A stretch of DNA of 64,000 bases from Streptomyces sp. NBC_00878 (GTDB lineage: Bacteria > Actinomycetota > Actinomycetes > Streptomycetales > Streptomycetaceae): contig NZ_JAPEOK010000001.1 of NCBI RefSeq assembly GCF_026341515.1, positions 6,014,001-6,078,000 on the forward strand, written 5' to 3'. Below are positions 1 to 8,666 of this stretch, one piece after another. The notes under the pieces are model-generated. The model was not told the DNA's origin, ran no database searches, and was given only the letters and a program-made list of their open reading frames with translations. Position numbers and translations under genes: made by a program. Within the stretch, counting starts at the first letter, position 1. Every line of letters starts with the position of its first letter.

Positions 1-673
1 CTGCGCGGGCGGCGTATTCGCCCTGGACGTCGGAGCCCGCTATGTCGCGTCAGGGCAGTACCGGTGTGTCGCCGTGGTCCTCACCGACGTCATGAGCAGG
101 ATCTGCGCCACCGACGACCGCACCACACGAGCGATCTTCGGAGACGGCGCGGCCTGCTATCTCCTGCAGCCCTGCGAGGCCGGACGGGGAATCGGTGTCA
201 CCCTCCTGAAAACCATGCCTGACTGGTACTACACCGCGCACGTGCGGCGCAGTCCCAGCCAGGACCCGCGTGCCAACCTCTTCAGCGGAGACAACGCTCT
301 GGTCATGAACGGTGCGGAGGTGCGCGATTTCGCACTCGACACCATTCCGCACTTCATCCAGGAGGTTGCCGCCGCGGAGGGGATCGGTGTCGACGCAGCC
401 GACCTCATCGTGCTCCACCAAGCCAACGCCCGTCTGATCCCGAAGATCCTCCGACGCGTCGGAGTCTCCGCCGACAAAACGGTGGTCACCGCCGGCTACA
501 TGGGCAACACCTCTGGAGCCAGCGTTCCTCTCGCGCTCTGCGAAGCCCTGAAGGAGGGACGGATCCAGCCGGGAAGCCTCATCCTCGCAGTGGCCTTCGG
601 CTCAGGCCTCAGCATGGGCGGAACCGTCATCCGGTGGTGCGCAAAGGAAGACTTCCTGCCCCCGCCGACGTAA
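1..673 (+). CDS. 3-oxoacyl-ACP synthase III (KAS III/FabH-like), 5' end outside window
   Basis: C-terminal two thirds of a ketosynthase III. Translation in frame 2 opens directly on Cys-Ala-Gly (nt 2-10), which matches the active-site Cys segment of the FabH family. The His motif HQAN is at about nt 416-427 and the Asn motif GNTSG near nt 500, so the Cys-His-Asn triad is complete. About 110 N-terminal residues lie before the window. The family condenses an acyl-CoA with malonyl-ACP, or makes esters or amides in secondary metabolism; which applies here cannot be read. The next gene downstream is a WS/DGAT-like acyltransferase on the same strand. Both lie on the element side of the tRNA fragment at 2293-2336, so they may be cargo of an integrated element. 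Confidence 0.85.
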   Translation, partial: CAGGVFALDVGARYVASGQYRCVAVVLTDVMSRICATDDRTTRAIFGDGAACYLLQPCEAGRGIGVTLLKTMPDWYYTAHVRRSPSQDPRANLFSGDNALVMNGAEVRDFALDTIPHFIQEVAAAEGIGVDAADLIVLHQANARLIPKILRRVGVSADKTVVTAGYMGNTSGASVPLALCEALKEGRIQPGSLILAVAFGSGLSMGGTVIRWCAKEDFLPPPT

Positions 674-946
674 CCGTCACAGAACCGCTCATCGACCTCG
701 GCCCCATGCCTCGCCACCTGGTTCCCAGGGCTGTCCCAGCCGGGCGCTGCCAGGCCCTCGGGGTCGTGCCCTGAGTCTGCGGCGGCTGCTCCGCAGGCCA
801 CCCGGCAGAGCCGCAGGTCAGGGCCCGGCATGTCACCCGCTGGACGTGACCTCTCACTTTGGCGGCAGTTAGTCCAGCGCGAACGGGGAGACACACGCCA
901 ACGCGAGGTACGCGCGCCCTCGCCCTGCCTCTTTGGTGGCCACCGA

Positions 947-2245
947 ATGATTCAACGCCCGAATGTGGTTGACAGCTGCTTTCTCCGATACGAGCAAGAG
1001 CACCCCTCGTTCCGCCCCTACAGCGGATTGATCATGCACGCGGTGGGTCCGGCTCCAGCCGTGCACCGGGTAAGGGAGCAGGTCGCCGACCGTGTCGGAC
1101 GCATGCCGACCCTTGCTTGGCGGGTCAGCAAGCGAGGCCGCCGCACGGTGTGGGAGGCCGACCCCCACTTCCGCCCGCACGATCATGTGCATGAAGTCCG
1201 GCTTGCCGAAGGCACCACCCCTGAGGAAGCGGTCGACGATCTGCTCTGCCTTCCCATGCCCGAGCAGTCACCGCGCTGGGGAATCTGGCTCATTCACGGC
1301 TACTCGGACCGCGAGTACGTCCTGTTCTACCGCTCCCACCACGCCGGCCAGGACGGCCAGGCGATGATGGACACACTGACAACACTGTTCGGAACGCGCA
1401 CATCCATCGCCCCACTCGCCGCCGCCGGCGCGCCGGCCGCCAGGCAGCCCTGGTGGCAGCGCATCCCGGCGCGTGCCATCGCCCAGAACCTGAAGGATCA
1501 GGTAGAGGCTTTGCGCCCCACGTTGTCCTGGTCGCCACAACGCCCTCTGACAGGCAAGGCCCGGGTCCAGTCGGCTGCCGTGCCCATGGCATGGCTGCGT
1601 GAGACCGGGCAGGCGATGGGAGCCACCTCCAACGACATCTGTCTGGCCGCTCTCTCACATGCCATGCGTCAGTGGCTTCCCGAGAACTGGATCGCATCCG
1701 GCCGGAACGGGCGCGACCTGCACGTCTGTCTACCCGTCAGCCTGCGTGAACCAGAAGAACGGTTCATGGTGGGCAACAGACTCTCCGCCTGCCGCATCCC
1801 GTTGTCGTTCTGGGAAGACTCCACCCCTGCCCGTGTGACCGCCATCTCCCGGGCAACGGCTCCGGCCAGGACCGAGGAAACGCGGCGGGTGCTCAGGGGC
1901 CAGCTGCGTCTTCCGGAATGGCTTGTCTACCGCTTCCTCCGGCAGAGCACGCAGGCCCGAAACGGCTTGGACACAACCGGTCTGGTGCGCCTTCCGGAAC
2001 GGCTGGCGGTGGGAGCCGACCCCATTGAAACCGTGGTGGTCACACAATTCCTCCATGGGGAGCACGCCCTCGGTGTGGCGTTCCTTGCGTACGGCGACGA
2101 AGTCGTTGCCAGCGTCACCGCCGACTGCGCCCTGGATGAGGCCGGAGACCTCGCCACCCTGTGGGCGAGCGCCGTGGAACACATGTGGCACCAAGCCGCT
2201 GCCGATTCCCGCAAGTCCATGCAGGTGCCGACGACGTCGACTTGA
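947..2245 (+). CDS. WS/DGAT-like (condensation-fold) O-acyltransferase
   Basis: 432-aa protein of the wax ester synthase/diacylglycerol acyltransferase fold. The catalytic motif HHxxxDG is seen as HHAGQDG (residues about 131-137), and the C-terminal half has the usual core pattern. The family transfers an acyl group from acyl-CoA to an alcohol; some members act as stand-alone condensation enzymes in natural product pathways. An upstream ATG at 830 is in frame. I prefer 947 (MIQRPNVVDS) because the 39 intervening residues look non-coding and contain a TTA codon, and because the family normally begins close to this point. It follows the KAS III gene by about 270 bp, and the pair may act together on one acyl chain (inference). 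Confidence 0.75.
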   Translation: MIQRPNVVDSCFLRYEQEHPSFRPYSGLIMHAVGPAPAVHRVREQVADRVGRMPTLAWRVSKRGRRTVWEADPHFRPHDHVHEVRLAEGTTPEEAVDDLLCLPMPEQSPRWGIWLIHGYSDREYVLFYRSHHAGQDGQAMMDTLTTLFGTRTSIAPLAAAGAPAARQPWWQRIPARAIAQNLKDQVEALRPTLSWSPQRPLTGKARVQSAAVPMAWLRETGQAMGATSNDICLAALSHAMRQWLPENWIASGRNGRDLHVCLPVSLREPEERFMVGNRLSACRIPLSFWEDSTPARVTAISRATAPARTEETRRVLRGQLRLPEWLVYRFLRQSTQARNGLDTTGLVRLPERLAVGADPIETVVVTQFLHGEHALGVAFLAYGDEVVASVTADCALDEAGDLATLWASAVEHMWHQAAADSRKSMQVPTTST

Positions 2246-2292
2246 ACGTCCGTCCAGGGGCCGGCTCGTGGGCGGCATGACCTCTATCGGGT

Positions 2293-2336
2293 TCGTCATG
2301 CGTAGGTCCCGGGTTCGAATCCCGAAGGCGGCTCTG
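2293..2336 (+). other. 3' fragment of tRNA-Thr(CGT): candidate attachment site (attL/attR)
   Basis: The segment reads as the 3' half of a Streptomyces tRNA-Thr: anticodon CGT, variable loop, a T-arm with TTCGAAT loop, and the 3' acceptor strand AGGCGGC. No D-arm or 5' acceptor strand GCCGCCT lies upstream, so this is not a functional tRNA. Such 3' remnants are the classic footprint of tRNA-targeting integrases. The 3' half faces right, so the integrated element should lie to the left and native chromosome should begin at about 2337. Confidence 0.7.
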
Positions 2337-2344
2337 TGGAAGCC

Positions 2345-3706
2345 TCAGGACTCACTCGCCGTGACCTGGGGCTTTTGCTTTTGCGGCGGTGCCAACGTCG
2401 CAGGCGTCGGGCCTTCGGGGCGGACTGTGATTCCGTACGTCGCCTTCTCGGGGCGGGACGAGAGGGTCACGGTGTGGGTCGGTAGCAGGTGTTCGAGGAG
2501 GACCGTTGATTCGCGGAGTGCGAATTGGAGGCCCAGGCAGGCTCGGGGGCCGATGCCGAAGGGGAAGTAGGCGCCCGGGTGGGTGGGGCGGGCGTCCGGG
2601 GTGGTGAAGCGGCGGGGGTCGAAGTGCTCCGGGTCCGGCCACAGTTCGGGGTCGCGGTGGGTGAGGTACGGGCAGACCAGGAGGTCGGTGCCCGCCTCGA
2701 TGGCGTAGCCGGCGAGGGTGTCGGCCTCGGCGGCGTGGCGGGGCAGGATCCAGGCGGACGGGTACAGCCGGAGTGTCTCGTGGATCAGGGCCTGGATGGC
2801 CTGGCGGCGTTCCGCCGAGCCTTCGGCGCCTGCGGCGAGAGCGTCTTCGCGGGCGGCGGGGTTCCGGTCGAGGAGCAGGTAGAGCCAGGTCAGGGTGGTG
2901 GCCGTGGTCTCGTGGCCGGCCGCGAGCAGGGTGACCAGCTCATCGCGGATCAACTGGTCGGTGTACTCGGGGCGTTCGGCGGCCGCGTCGGTCAGGACGT
3001 GCAGCAGGCCCGGGCCGTCAGGTCCCGCCGACCCAGTGTGGGCGGACTCGATGGCGCGCCGGGCTACCGCGTCGATCCGGGCGAGATCGGTCGCGACGGC
3101 GTCCCGGGCGTCGTCGGCGTCGGTGGGGAGAGTCGGAATGGCCGTCCCCACGGCTTCGATGGCTGCCAGTTCGCGCTCGGTGTCGTCATCGAGGGGGTGC
3201 CCGGTGAGAGAGCGCCAGATGGCGTCCAGGGCGAAGCGGTGCATCTCCTGCCCGAGGTCGAAGGTCTGCCCGGTGCGGGCGTACCCGTCCCAGCGCCCCG
3301 CGGTGGTCCGGGCGGCCTCGATGATCCGCTGTTCGTAGCGGCGCATCCCGGTACCCGTGAACTGGGACTGCAACAAGCGGCGTTGCTGCTTCCACTCCGC
3401 CCCGGTGGCGGCCATGACGCCGTCGCCGATCAGCACACGAGCGCGGTGCGAGCGCTTGACGTACCGCTCGGGCTGCCGGGCGAGTACGTGCTGGACCGCC
3501 TGCGGGTCGGTGACGAGAACCGTGGGCGTCGGCCCGAGGCGGACCGCCGCGACGCCGCCGAGTCGCTCGCGCACCTGGGACAGCAGCTCGACCAGTTCGC
3601 CTCCCTCCGCATGCCATCGCTTCACCAGTCCCGGCTCGGCTTCGGGGACCGGCCGCCCCGTTCCGGGAACGTACGGAAGGGAGCCGAGACCGGCTTCGGT
3701 GTCCAT
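2345..3706 (-). CDS. Cytochrome P450
   Basis: 453-aa P450 with all hallmarks. The I-helix oxygen-binding motif is AGHETT, the K-helix ExxR is in ETLRLYP, and the heme loop FGIGPRACLG puts the thiolate Cys at about residue 390. The I-helix and the F-G-x-G-x-R-x-C-x-G loop resemble CYP102/CYP110-like fatty-acid or terpene hydroxylases more than typical macrolide P450s (inference). The ATG at 3706 is chosen because CCAGGAGAAG lies 5 nt upstream; an alternative start six codons upstream lacks this. No ferredoxin or reductase gene is adjacent. Four 8-bp direct repeats overlap its 5' leader. The gene converges with the acyltransferase across the tRNA fragment. Confidence 0.92.
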   Translation of the reverse strand: MDTEAGLGSLPYVPGTGRPVPEAEPGLVKRWHAEGGELVELLSQVRERLGGVAAVRLGPTPTVLVTDPQAVQHVLARQPERYVKRSHRARVLIGDGVMAATGAEWKQQRRLLQSQFTGTGMRRYEQRIIEAARTTAGRWDGYARTGQTFDLGQEMHRFALDAIWRSLTGHPLDDDTERELAAIEAVGTAIPTLPTDADDARDAVATDLARIDAVARRAIESAHTGSAGPDGPGLLHVLTDAAAERPEYTDQLIRDELVTLLAAGHETTATTLTWLYLLLDRNPAAREDALAAGAEGSAERRQAIQALIHETLRLYPSAWILPRHAAEADTLAGYAIEAGTDLLVCPYLTHRDPELWPDPEHFDPRRFTTPDARPTHPGAYFPFGIGPRACLGLQFALRESTVLLEHLLPTHTVTLSSRPEKATYGITVRPEGPTPATLAPPQKQKPQVTASES

Positions 3707-3718
3707 GTTTCTTCTCCT

Positions 3719-3750
3719 GGTCAACTGGTCAAGTGGTCAACTGATCAACC
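3719..3750. promoter_or_regulatory. Four 8-bp iterons (GGTCAACT-type) upstream of the P450 gene
   Basis: Four contiguous octamers on the + strand: GGTCAACT, GGTCAAGT, GGTCAACT, GATCAACC. They lie just upstream of the P450 ribosome binding site, where a regulator could occlude the promoter or leader. No regulator gene is adjacent, so the role is inferred from position and periodicity only. Confidence 0.4.
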
Positions 3751-3785
3751 GCTGGGCTTGGCCGAGAACGGAGCGCTTGCTCCAC

Positions 3786-3833
3786 GGACTGACGGACTGA
3801 CGGACTGACGGACTGACGGACGGACGGACTGAC
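3786..3833. repeat. 8-bp tandem repeat (GGACTGAC)n
   Basis: Four perfect GGACTGAC octamers, then two GGAC half-units and a further octamer, in the gap between the P450 start and the WD40 gene end. The copy number is probably unstable. No gene reads through it convincingly. Confidence 0.8.
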
Positions 3834-3947
3834 GGGCCGATGGATTGGCGGACCGGCGGACTGTACGGGGGCGGGCGTACCTGGTTGGCGGCCTGCCTCG
3901 GTGGTTCGCGGTCCCGCGCCGCCCGCGCCGCGCCCGTCCCGGAAAGG

Positions 3948-5801
3948 CTAGTCGGCGGGACACGGCGGTGTCTCCCGTGCCTGTTTCAGACGCGGCTCGG
4001 CGCGCTGGGCGGGGTTGTAGTCGCCGGGGGTGGCGGCGCAGATGACGTCGTGCCAGTGGGACGGGGAGAGGCGGATCCTCAGTTCGTCCTCGTCTCCCAG
4101 CAGGCGCAGGGCGTCGCCGACGAGGTGCCCGGCCCGGATCGAGTTGTTTCCGGGCCAGGCGAACTGGCCGAGTAGTTCGCCGTCCGAGGGGGAGAACAGG
4201 CTGATGGTGTCCGACGACATGGCGACCAGAGTCGCGTCGGACGTGATGCCCAGCAGCCCGTCCGCGCCCGGGAGGGGCGGGGTGTGCCCTGCTCTGCTTT
4301 CGTCGTCGACCCGCCACCACTCCACGCGGTGGTCCCCGCCGAGCGCGGCGAGCCGGTCACCGTCGGCGCTGAACGCCATCCAACGCTCCGGGATCTGGCT
4401 GGTATAGATCAACGGCGCGCCTTCCAGCCGGGCCGTGCGCGTGCCGCGCCGTACGTCCCAGACCTCGACGCGGCCGTGGTCGGCCCAGTCGTCCGTGACG
4501 ACCGCCACCTCGTCACGGTGGCCCGGACGCGGTACGAGCTGACCGGTGGGGGCGAAGTTGCCGGGCTCCTGCGGGGTGCGTTCGAGGTTCAAGGGGCCGC
4601 CGCTCTGCACCCCGGTGCGAGGATCGAGCCGTACGAGTGTGTCGCCCAGGCACAGCAGGGCGAGATCCCCGCCGGATGTCTGGACGATGTCCTGCGGTTG
4701 GTTCCACGCCTTGTTCCTGCCGCGACCGCAGTCCCATCCGATGGGCACCCGGGAGCGCAGCGTCTTCGCGTCGTACAAGGCCGCTTCGGTGGAGTCGTCG
4801 GACCAGACGAGAAGCCCGTCGCCGCCCTTGCGGGTCACCCAGAGCACGTGCAGGTAGGTGCTCTCCTTTCTGGCGCGGTCCGTGAAGATCTGCCTGGCGG
4901 CCCGGATCCGCCGGCCCGGTCCCGATACCTCCAGCCTGCCTTTGGACAGGCGCGCGGTGCGCGAGCCGTCCGGGGAGACGGCGAAGTCGACGGTGGCGGA
5001 CGCGGATTCCCCCTGGACGGGCTTGGGAATCGGCGTGGGGCGTACCCGGAGCAAGGAGTCCCCGACGACCGCGAGTACGGTTCGCGGCCCGTCGCCGTGG
5101 CCGCTCACGGCGATGTGATCCATGGTGGAGCCGGTACTCGGCAGAGCGGCGGTCCAGCGGCGGCGGTTGTCCAGGGCGTCGGTGATCGTCAGGGTCTGGA
5201 CGGTGTCGCCGGTGGTGCTCCGCTGGTCCAGGACGTGGGTGCCGGTCAGATCGCGGGAGTATCGGGTCGCGTTCAGCTTGCCGCCCGCCCGGTCCGCCTC
5301 GGGCGTCAGGGGGTACCAGACGGGCCCCCGCTGTTCGTCGATCAGCAGGGCGGCTCGTCCCCGGTCCAGGGTTTGCAGCGAGTACTGCCGTACCGGCCCG
5401 AAGACGCGGCGCAGGCGGTCGCCGGAGGCTGTGTCGTGGATGTCGAGGTAGTGCTCCCAGAGCGGATCCTTCCCCGCCCGCACCTGGTGGCTGACACCGA
5501 CGGCGATACGGTCTCCTCGGCCGAGCAGCCAGGCCGCGTCCGGGATGTACAGGGCCACGGCCCGTTGGGAGAGGGGCAGGCTGTCCCCGGTCCTCGTGTC
5601 CCACAGGCGCGCCAGCGCGTGCCGTCCGGCGTCTTCGGGGCGAGGGGTCTGGAACCGGAAGAAGCGCAGTACGCGTCTGCCGTCCTCGGAGAAGTCCACG
5701 GAGGAGGATGCGTAGACGTCTCCTCGAAAGGCCAAGGGGTCCGACAGGACACGCGGGCTGGGGCGATGGTCTCGCGGATTGCCGGACTGACGGTCCGTCA
5801 A
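3948..5801 (-). CDS. WD40-repeat C-terminal segment of the split trypsin/STAND protein
   Basis: About 617 aa of beta-propeller-like repeats (LWDTRTGD, VEVWDVRRG and similar blades). It is in exactly the same frame as the upstream gene and is separated from it by 24 sense codons after a TAA stop. The intervening codons read as a good WD40 strand ending VLLWDL, so the original protein was continuous at about 1,570 aa. As an independent gene it would start at a poor TTG (5801) without a clear ribosome binding site. It would act as the sensor or scaffold part of the STAND protein. It is either the detached half of a pseudogene or separately translated. Confidence 0.7.
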   Translation of the reverse strand: MTDRQSGNPRDHRPSPRVLSDPLAFRGDVYASSSVDFSEDGRRVLRFFRFQTPRPEDAGRHALARLWDTRTGDSLPLSQRAVALYIPDAAWLLGRGDRIAVGVSHQVRAGKDPLWEHYLDIHDTASGDRLRRVFGPVRQYSLQTLDRGRAALLIDEQRGPVWYPLTPEADRAGGKLNATRYSRDLTGTHVLDQRSTTGDTVQTLTITDALDNRRRWTAALPSTGSTMDHIAVSGHGDGPRTVLAVVGDSLLRVRPTPIPKPVQGESASATVDFAVSPDGSRTARLSKGRLEVSGPGRRIRAARQIFTDRARKESTYLHVLWVTRKGGDGLLVWSDDSTEAALYDAKTLRSRVPIGWDCGRGRNKAWNQPQDIVQTSGGDLALLCLGDTLVRLDPRTGVQSGGPLNLERTPQEPGNFAPTGQLVPRPGHRDEVAVVTDDWADHGRVEVWDVRRGTRTARLEGAPLIYTSQIPERWMAFSADGDRLAALGGDHRVEWWRVDDESRAGHTPPLPGADGLLGITSDATLVAMSSDTISLFSPSDGELLGQFAWPGNNSIRAGHLVGDALRLLGDEDELRIRLSPSHWHDVICAATPGDYNPAQRAEPRLKQARETPPCPAD

Positions 5802-5873
5802 GTCCCAGAGCAGGACCCTGTCTTCCGTCGTCGCCAGTGCGTAGTGCAGACCGTCGTCGCTGAGCGCGTCGTC

Positions 5874-8666
5874 TTAGCTCTCCAGGTCGAGGTCCTCGGG
5901 GACGCCCCGAAGGCGCAGTGCCCGTGGGGTGCCGTCGAGGGCGCCGGTCACGGCCGTGATCTGCAGAGCGGAGCTGCCGTTCGGCTGGGACACCACCAGC
6001 AGAGTGCGGCCGTCCGGCGTGGCACGCAGGGATTTCGCCGTACCCGGCCACAGTCCGCTGCGTGACCATACGGTGTCCTGCGCGCGGACGTACTGGGCGA
6101 ACAAGGCCCGCTGTGCCTGTGGTGTGTGCCGCGCCGACCAGGCGCCCGCCGCGAAGCGGAACGCGGTGTCCGGTGACTGCTCGGCCGCCTCGTCGGCGAG
6201 TTCACTCAGTTCGGTGGCGGCGGCCGTGCGCAACTCCTGCTCGTTTTGCCGGAGTTCACGGTAGGTGTTCACCGCGAGGCCGGTCGTCAGCAGTGCCAAT
6301 ACCGTGACCAGGCCGGTGACCGCCCACAGGCGCCGCAGCCCGCGGCGCTGCCGACGTCGGCCCGCGTCGAGGAAGGCTCTCTCCACCGTGGTGAGGTCCT
6401 CGGGCCGTTGGGCCAGCCACTCCAGACCCTGGGCCAGCCGCACCCCGTGCGGCAGGAGACCGGCCGGCCGCCCGAGGGCCTCCCATTCGGCCGCCTCACG
6501 CGCCGCGTGCTCCTGCCACTCAAGGAACCCGGCGCCCTCTCGCAGCCAGCCCTCAAGGCGCGACCACTCCCGCAGCAGCGCCTCGTGTACGACGTGTACG
6601 GTGCCGCCCGCCTGCCCGGGATCCGCGGCCCCCGTTGCGTCAGTTACGTCGGTTGCGTCAGTTGCGTCGGTTACGTTCGCTACATCCGTGACGTCCCAGA
6701 CGAGGAGGCGATGTCCGGCCAGCATGCGTGCCAACTGTGCTTGATCAGGCGGCAGTTGGCTGGTCATCACCGTTCGGCGGGTGAAGTTGTCCCGGCCGTC
6801 CGGACGAGCCAGCCGCTGGAAGAGCCGACGGGCGGTGTCCTCTGACACGCCGCTCTGCGCGAGGCACTTGGTGAGCGCCGCCTCGGCGTGCCTGGTCAGC
6901 GCCTTGCCGACGCCGCCGATCTCCTCGTACGCGGCGTGCGTGAGCGTATGGGCCCTCTTCCGGCGCCACAGCTCGGTGAGAGTGAACTGGAGCAGGGGCA
7001 GACAGCCCGGTTCGTCGACCGCGTCGCGTACGAGTCGGGCGCTCAGCCCGGCCTGCAGGCGCAGCCCGGGAACGGCCCTGACCGGTTCGTCGACGGTGAG
7101 GGCGAGCGTTTCGGTGGTCATGGGGGCGAGGAACGTGACCGCTTGGCTCAGGGATGCCGAGGTGTCGGCGGCGGTGAGCGATTCCAGAGTGGCGGGCCGC
7201 GCCGTCAGCACCACGCGCAGTCCGCCGCCTTGTGCCGGATCGGGGGCGGCGGTCAGGGCGGACAGCGTCCGGAAGGCTCGGAGCGCCGCGTGCGGGTCCG
7301 CGGCGGCGTACTCCTCGAACTGGTCGAGCAGGAGCACGGCTCCGTGTGATCCGAGTTCGTCGCAGAGCCGGCCGCGCAGGGCGATTCGCGCGCTCTCCGG
7401 GCCGGCACAGGCTTCGCGCACGGCGTTCAGGCGCTCTTGGCGGGCCTCGGTGTCCGGTGCGGCGGCCTGCCAGGCGGCGGTGACTGCCTCGCCGACCCAG
7501 GCGTCGGCGTGACTGAGCGCGGTGGCGGCGTGCCCGAACACGGTGGCCGCTGGGGCCGGGAGAGGCGGAGCGGGGGAGGGGTGAGGCACGGCAGCGGGTT
7601 GAGTCGCGGTGGCCGTATCCGGGGAGGCCGTATTCGGGGAGGCCGTATCCGTGACGGCCGGAGCCCTGACGGCCAGAGCCCTGACGGCGGGAGCCGGGAT
7701 GGCCGTATCCGGGATGGCCGTATCCGGGATGGTCGGAGTTGCGGCGGGCTGAGGGGCGCGCAGCGCCGAGGGCGTTCCCCGGCGTCGTAGTTCGGCCAGC
7801 AGGCCGGCCCTGAGCAGGGATGACTTCCCGCTGCCCGAGGGCCCGGCGAGCACCGTCACAGGACGCGAGTCGACCGCTTCCAGCAGTGCCCGTACCTCCG
7901 GCCCACGGCCGTGGAAGTACCGGGCGTCCCTCTCCTCGAACCGGCCCAGACCACGGAACGGGCACTCCACCCGCACCTCCGTCCCGAGCAACTGGTCCGC
8001 GGGAATGAGGTAGGCGGTGCCGCTGAGCTCGTACAGGCCGCGGGTGACGAGCATTCCGACCGCGGCGTTCCGTCGTACGTCCCAGACGGCGGCGCCGCTG
8101 AATCCCTGACCGATCGGCACCCCGTGGGCGGCGAGGTCGAGTTGGAGTCGGTCCGCCCGTTGCCGACCGCGCAGCACGCCGGTGGCGTTCACGCCGCGTG
8201 GTGCGTCCACGGGGAAGCCGAAGGAGCGGATCTCCCCGCCCCATTCCCCGCCCCCTTCCTCGCTCCTGTCGTCCACGAACGGCAGTGGCTCCGTGCCGTC
8301 CACCGGGAGGGCCAGGCGCAGTAACGCGACGTCGTCCTCCGGCCGCCAGGACTCCACCTCGGCGGTGACCGGAGGGCCGGCTTCGGCCCCGGCGAGCAGC
8401 GGGAAGTCGACGGTGACCGGTCGGTCCGGGCGGCTGCCGTCGTGCTCCTGGACGACGTGAGCGCACGTGCACACCAGCCCGTCGCCGATGAGGAAACCCG
8501 CTCCCGCGACCTCTCCGTCCGGGCCGAACACCCTGGCGGCGCCGCGTTCGTAGCGGGCTTCCGGGGGAAGCCGAAGACCGTCGGACCGAAGACCGTCGGA
8601 CCGAAGACCGTCGGACCGAACGCCGTCAGGCCGAAGACTGTCAGGCCGAAGACCGTCAGACGTCAT
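5874..8666 (-). CDS. Trypsin-like protease / STAND NTPase fusion, truncated by an in-frame TAA
   Basis: 930 aa. A repetitive N-terminus (SDGLR units) leads into a trypsin-like domain with His (CAHVV, about residue 70), Asp (DDVALL, about 112) and Ser (GFSGA, about 190), so the triad is intact. An NTPase follows with P-loop GPSGSGKSS and Walker B VLLLDQFEEY, separated by a long Ala/Pro/Thr low-complexity insert. One transmembrane helix lies near residues 770-790, then the first WD40-like strands. Families of this plan are STAND-type conflict proteins in multicellular bacteria. The reading frame stops at TAA 5874-5876, yet WD40 sequence resumes in frame. A TTA codon (8322-8324) beside the catalytic Asp suggests bldA dependence. 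ATG overlaps the upstream stop, so it is translationally coupled to the Trypco1 gene. Confidence 0.85.
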   Translation of the reverse strand: MTSDGLRPDSLRPDGVRSDGLRSDGLRSDGLRLPPEARYERGAARVFGPDGEVAGAGFLIGDGLVCTCAHVVQEHDGSRPDRPVTVDFPLLAGAEAGPPVTAEVESWRPEDDVALLRLALPVDGTEPLPFVDDRSEEGGGEWGGEIRSFGFPVDAPRGVNATGVLRGRQRADRLQLDLAAHGVPIGQGFSGAAVWDVRRNAAVGMLVTRGLYELSGTAYLIPADQLLGTEVRVECPFRGLGRFEERDARYFHGRGPEVRALLEAVDSRPVTVLAGPSGSGKSSLLRAGLLAELRRRGTPSALRAPQPAATPTIPDTAIPDTAIPAPAVRALAVRAPAVTDTASPNTASPDTATATQPAAVPHPSPAPPLPAPAATVFGHAATALSHADAWVGEAVTAAWQAAAPDTEARQERLNAVREACAGPESARIALRGRLCDELGSHGAVLLLDQFEEYAAADPHAALRAFRTLSALTAAPDPAQGGGLRVVLTARPATLESLTAADTSASLSQAVTFLAPMTTETLALTVDEPVRAVPGLRLQAGLSARLVRDAVDEPGCLPLLQFTLTELWRRKRAHTLTHAAYEEIGGVGKALTRHAEAALTKCLAQSGVSEDTARRLFQRLARPDGRDNFTRRTVMTSQLPPDQAQLARMLAGHRLLVWDVTDVANVTDATDATDVTDATGAADPGQAGGTVHVVHEALLREWSRLEGWLREGAGFLEWQEHAAREAAEWEALGRPAGLLPHGVRLAQGLEWLAQRPEDLTTVERAFLDAGRRRQRRGLRRLWAVTGLVTVLALLTTGLAVNTYRELRQNEQELRTAAATELSELADEAAEQSPDTAFRFAAGAWSARHTPQAQRALFAQYVRAQDTVWSRSGLWPGTAKSLRATPDGRTLLVVSQPNGSSALQITAVTGALDGTPRALRLRGVPEDLDLES
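8580..8655. repeat. 15-bp repeats encoding (SDGLR)n at the protease N-terminus
   Basis: Near-identical 15-bp units built on GACCGTCGGACCGAA are repeated about five times over the first codons of the trypsin/STAND gene. They encode SDGLR/PDSLR-type pentapeptides. The period is a multiple of three, so copy-number change would keep the frame. Confidence 0.75.

Noticed and set aside
2293..2336. Complete tRNA-Thr gene
   Set aside because: Only the 3' half is present. There is no D-arm or 5' acceptor strand, and the anticodon stem does not pair with the upstream sequence.
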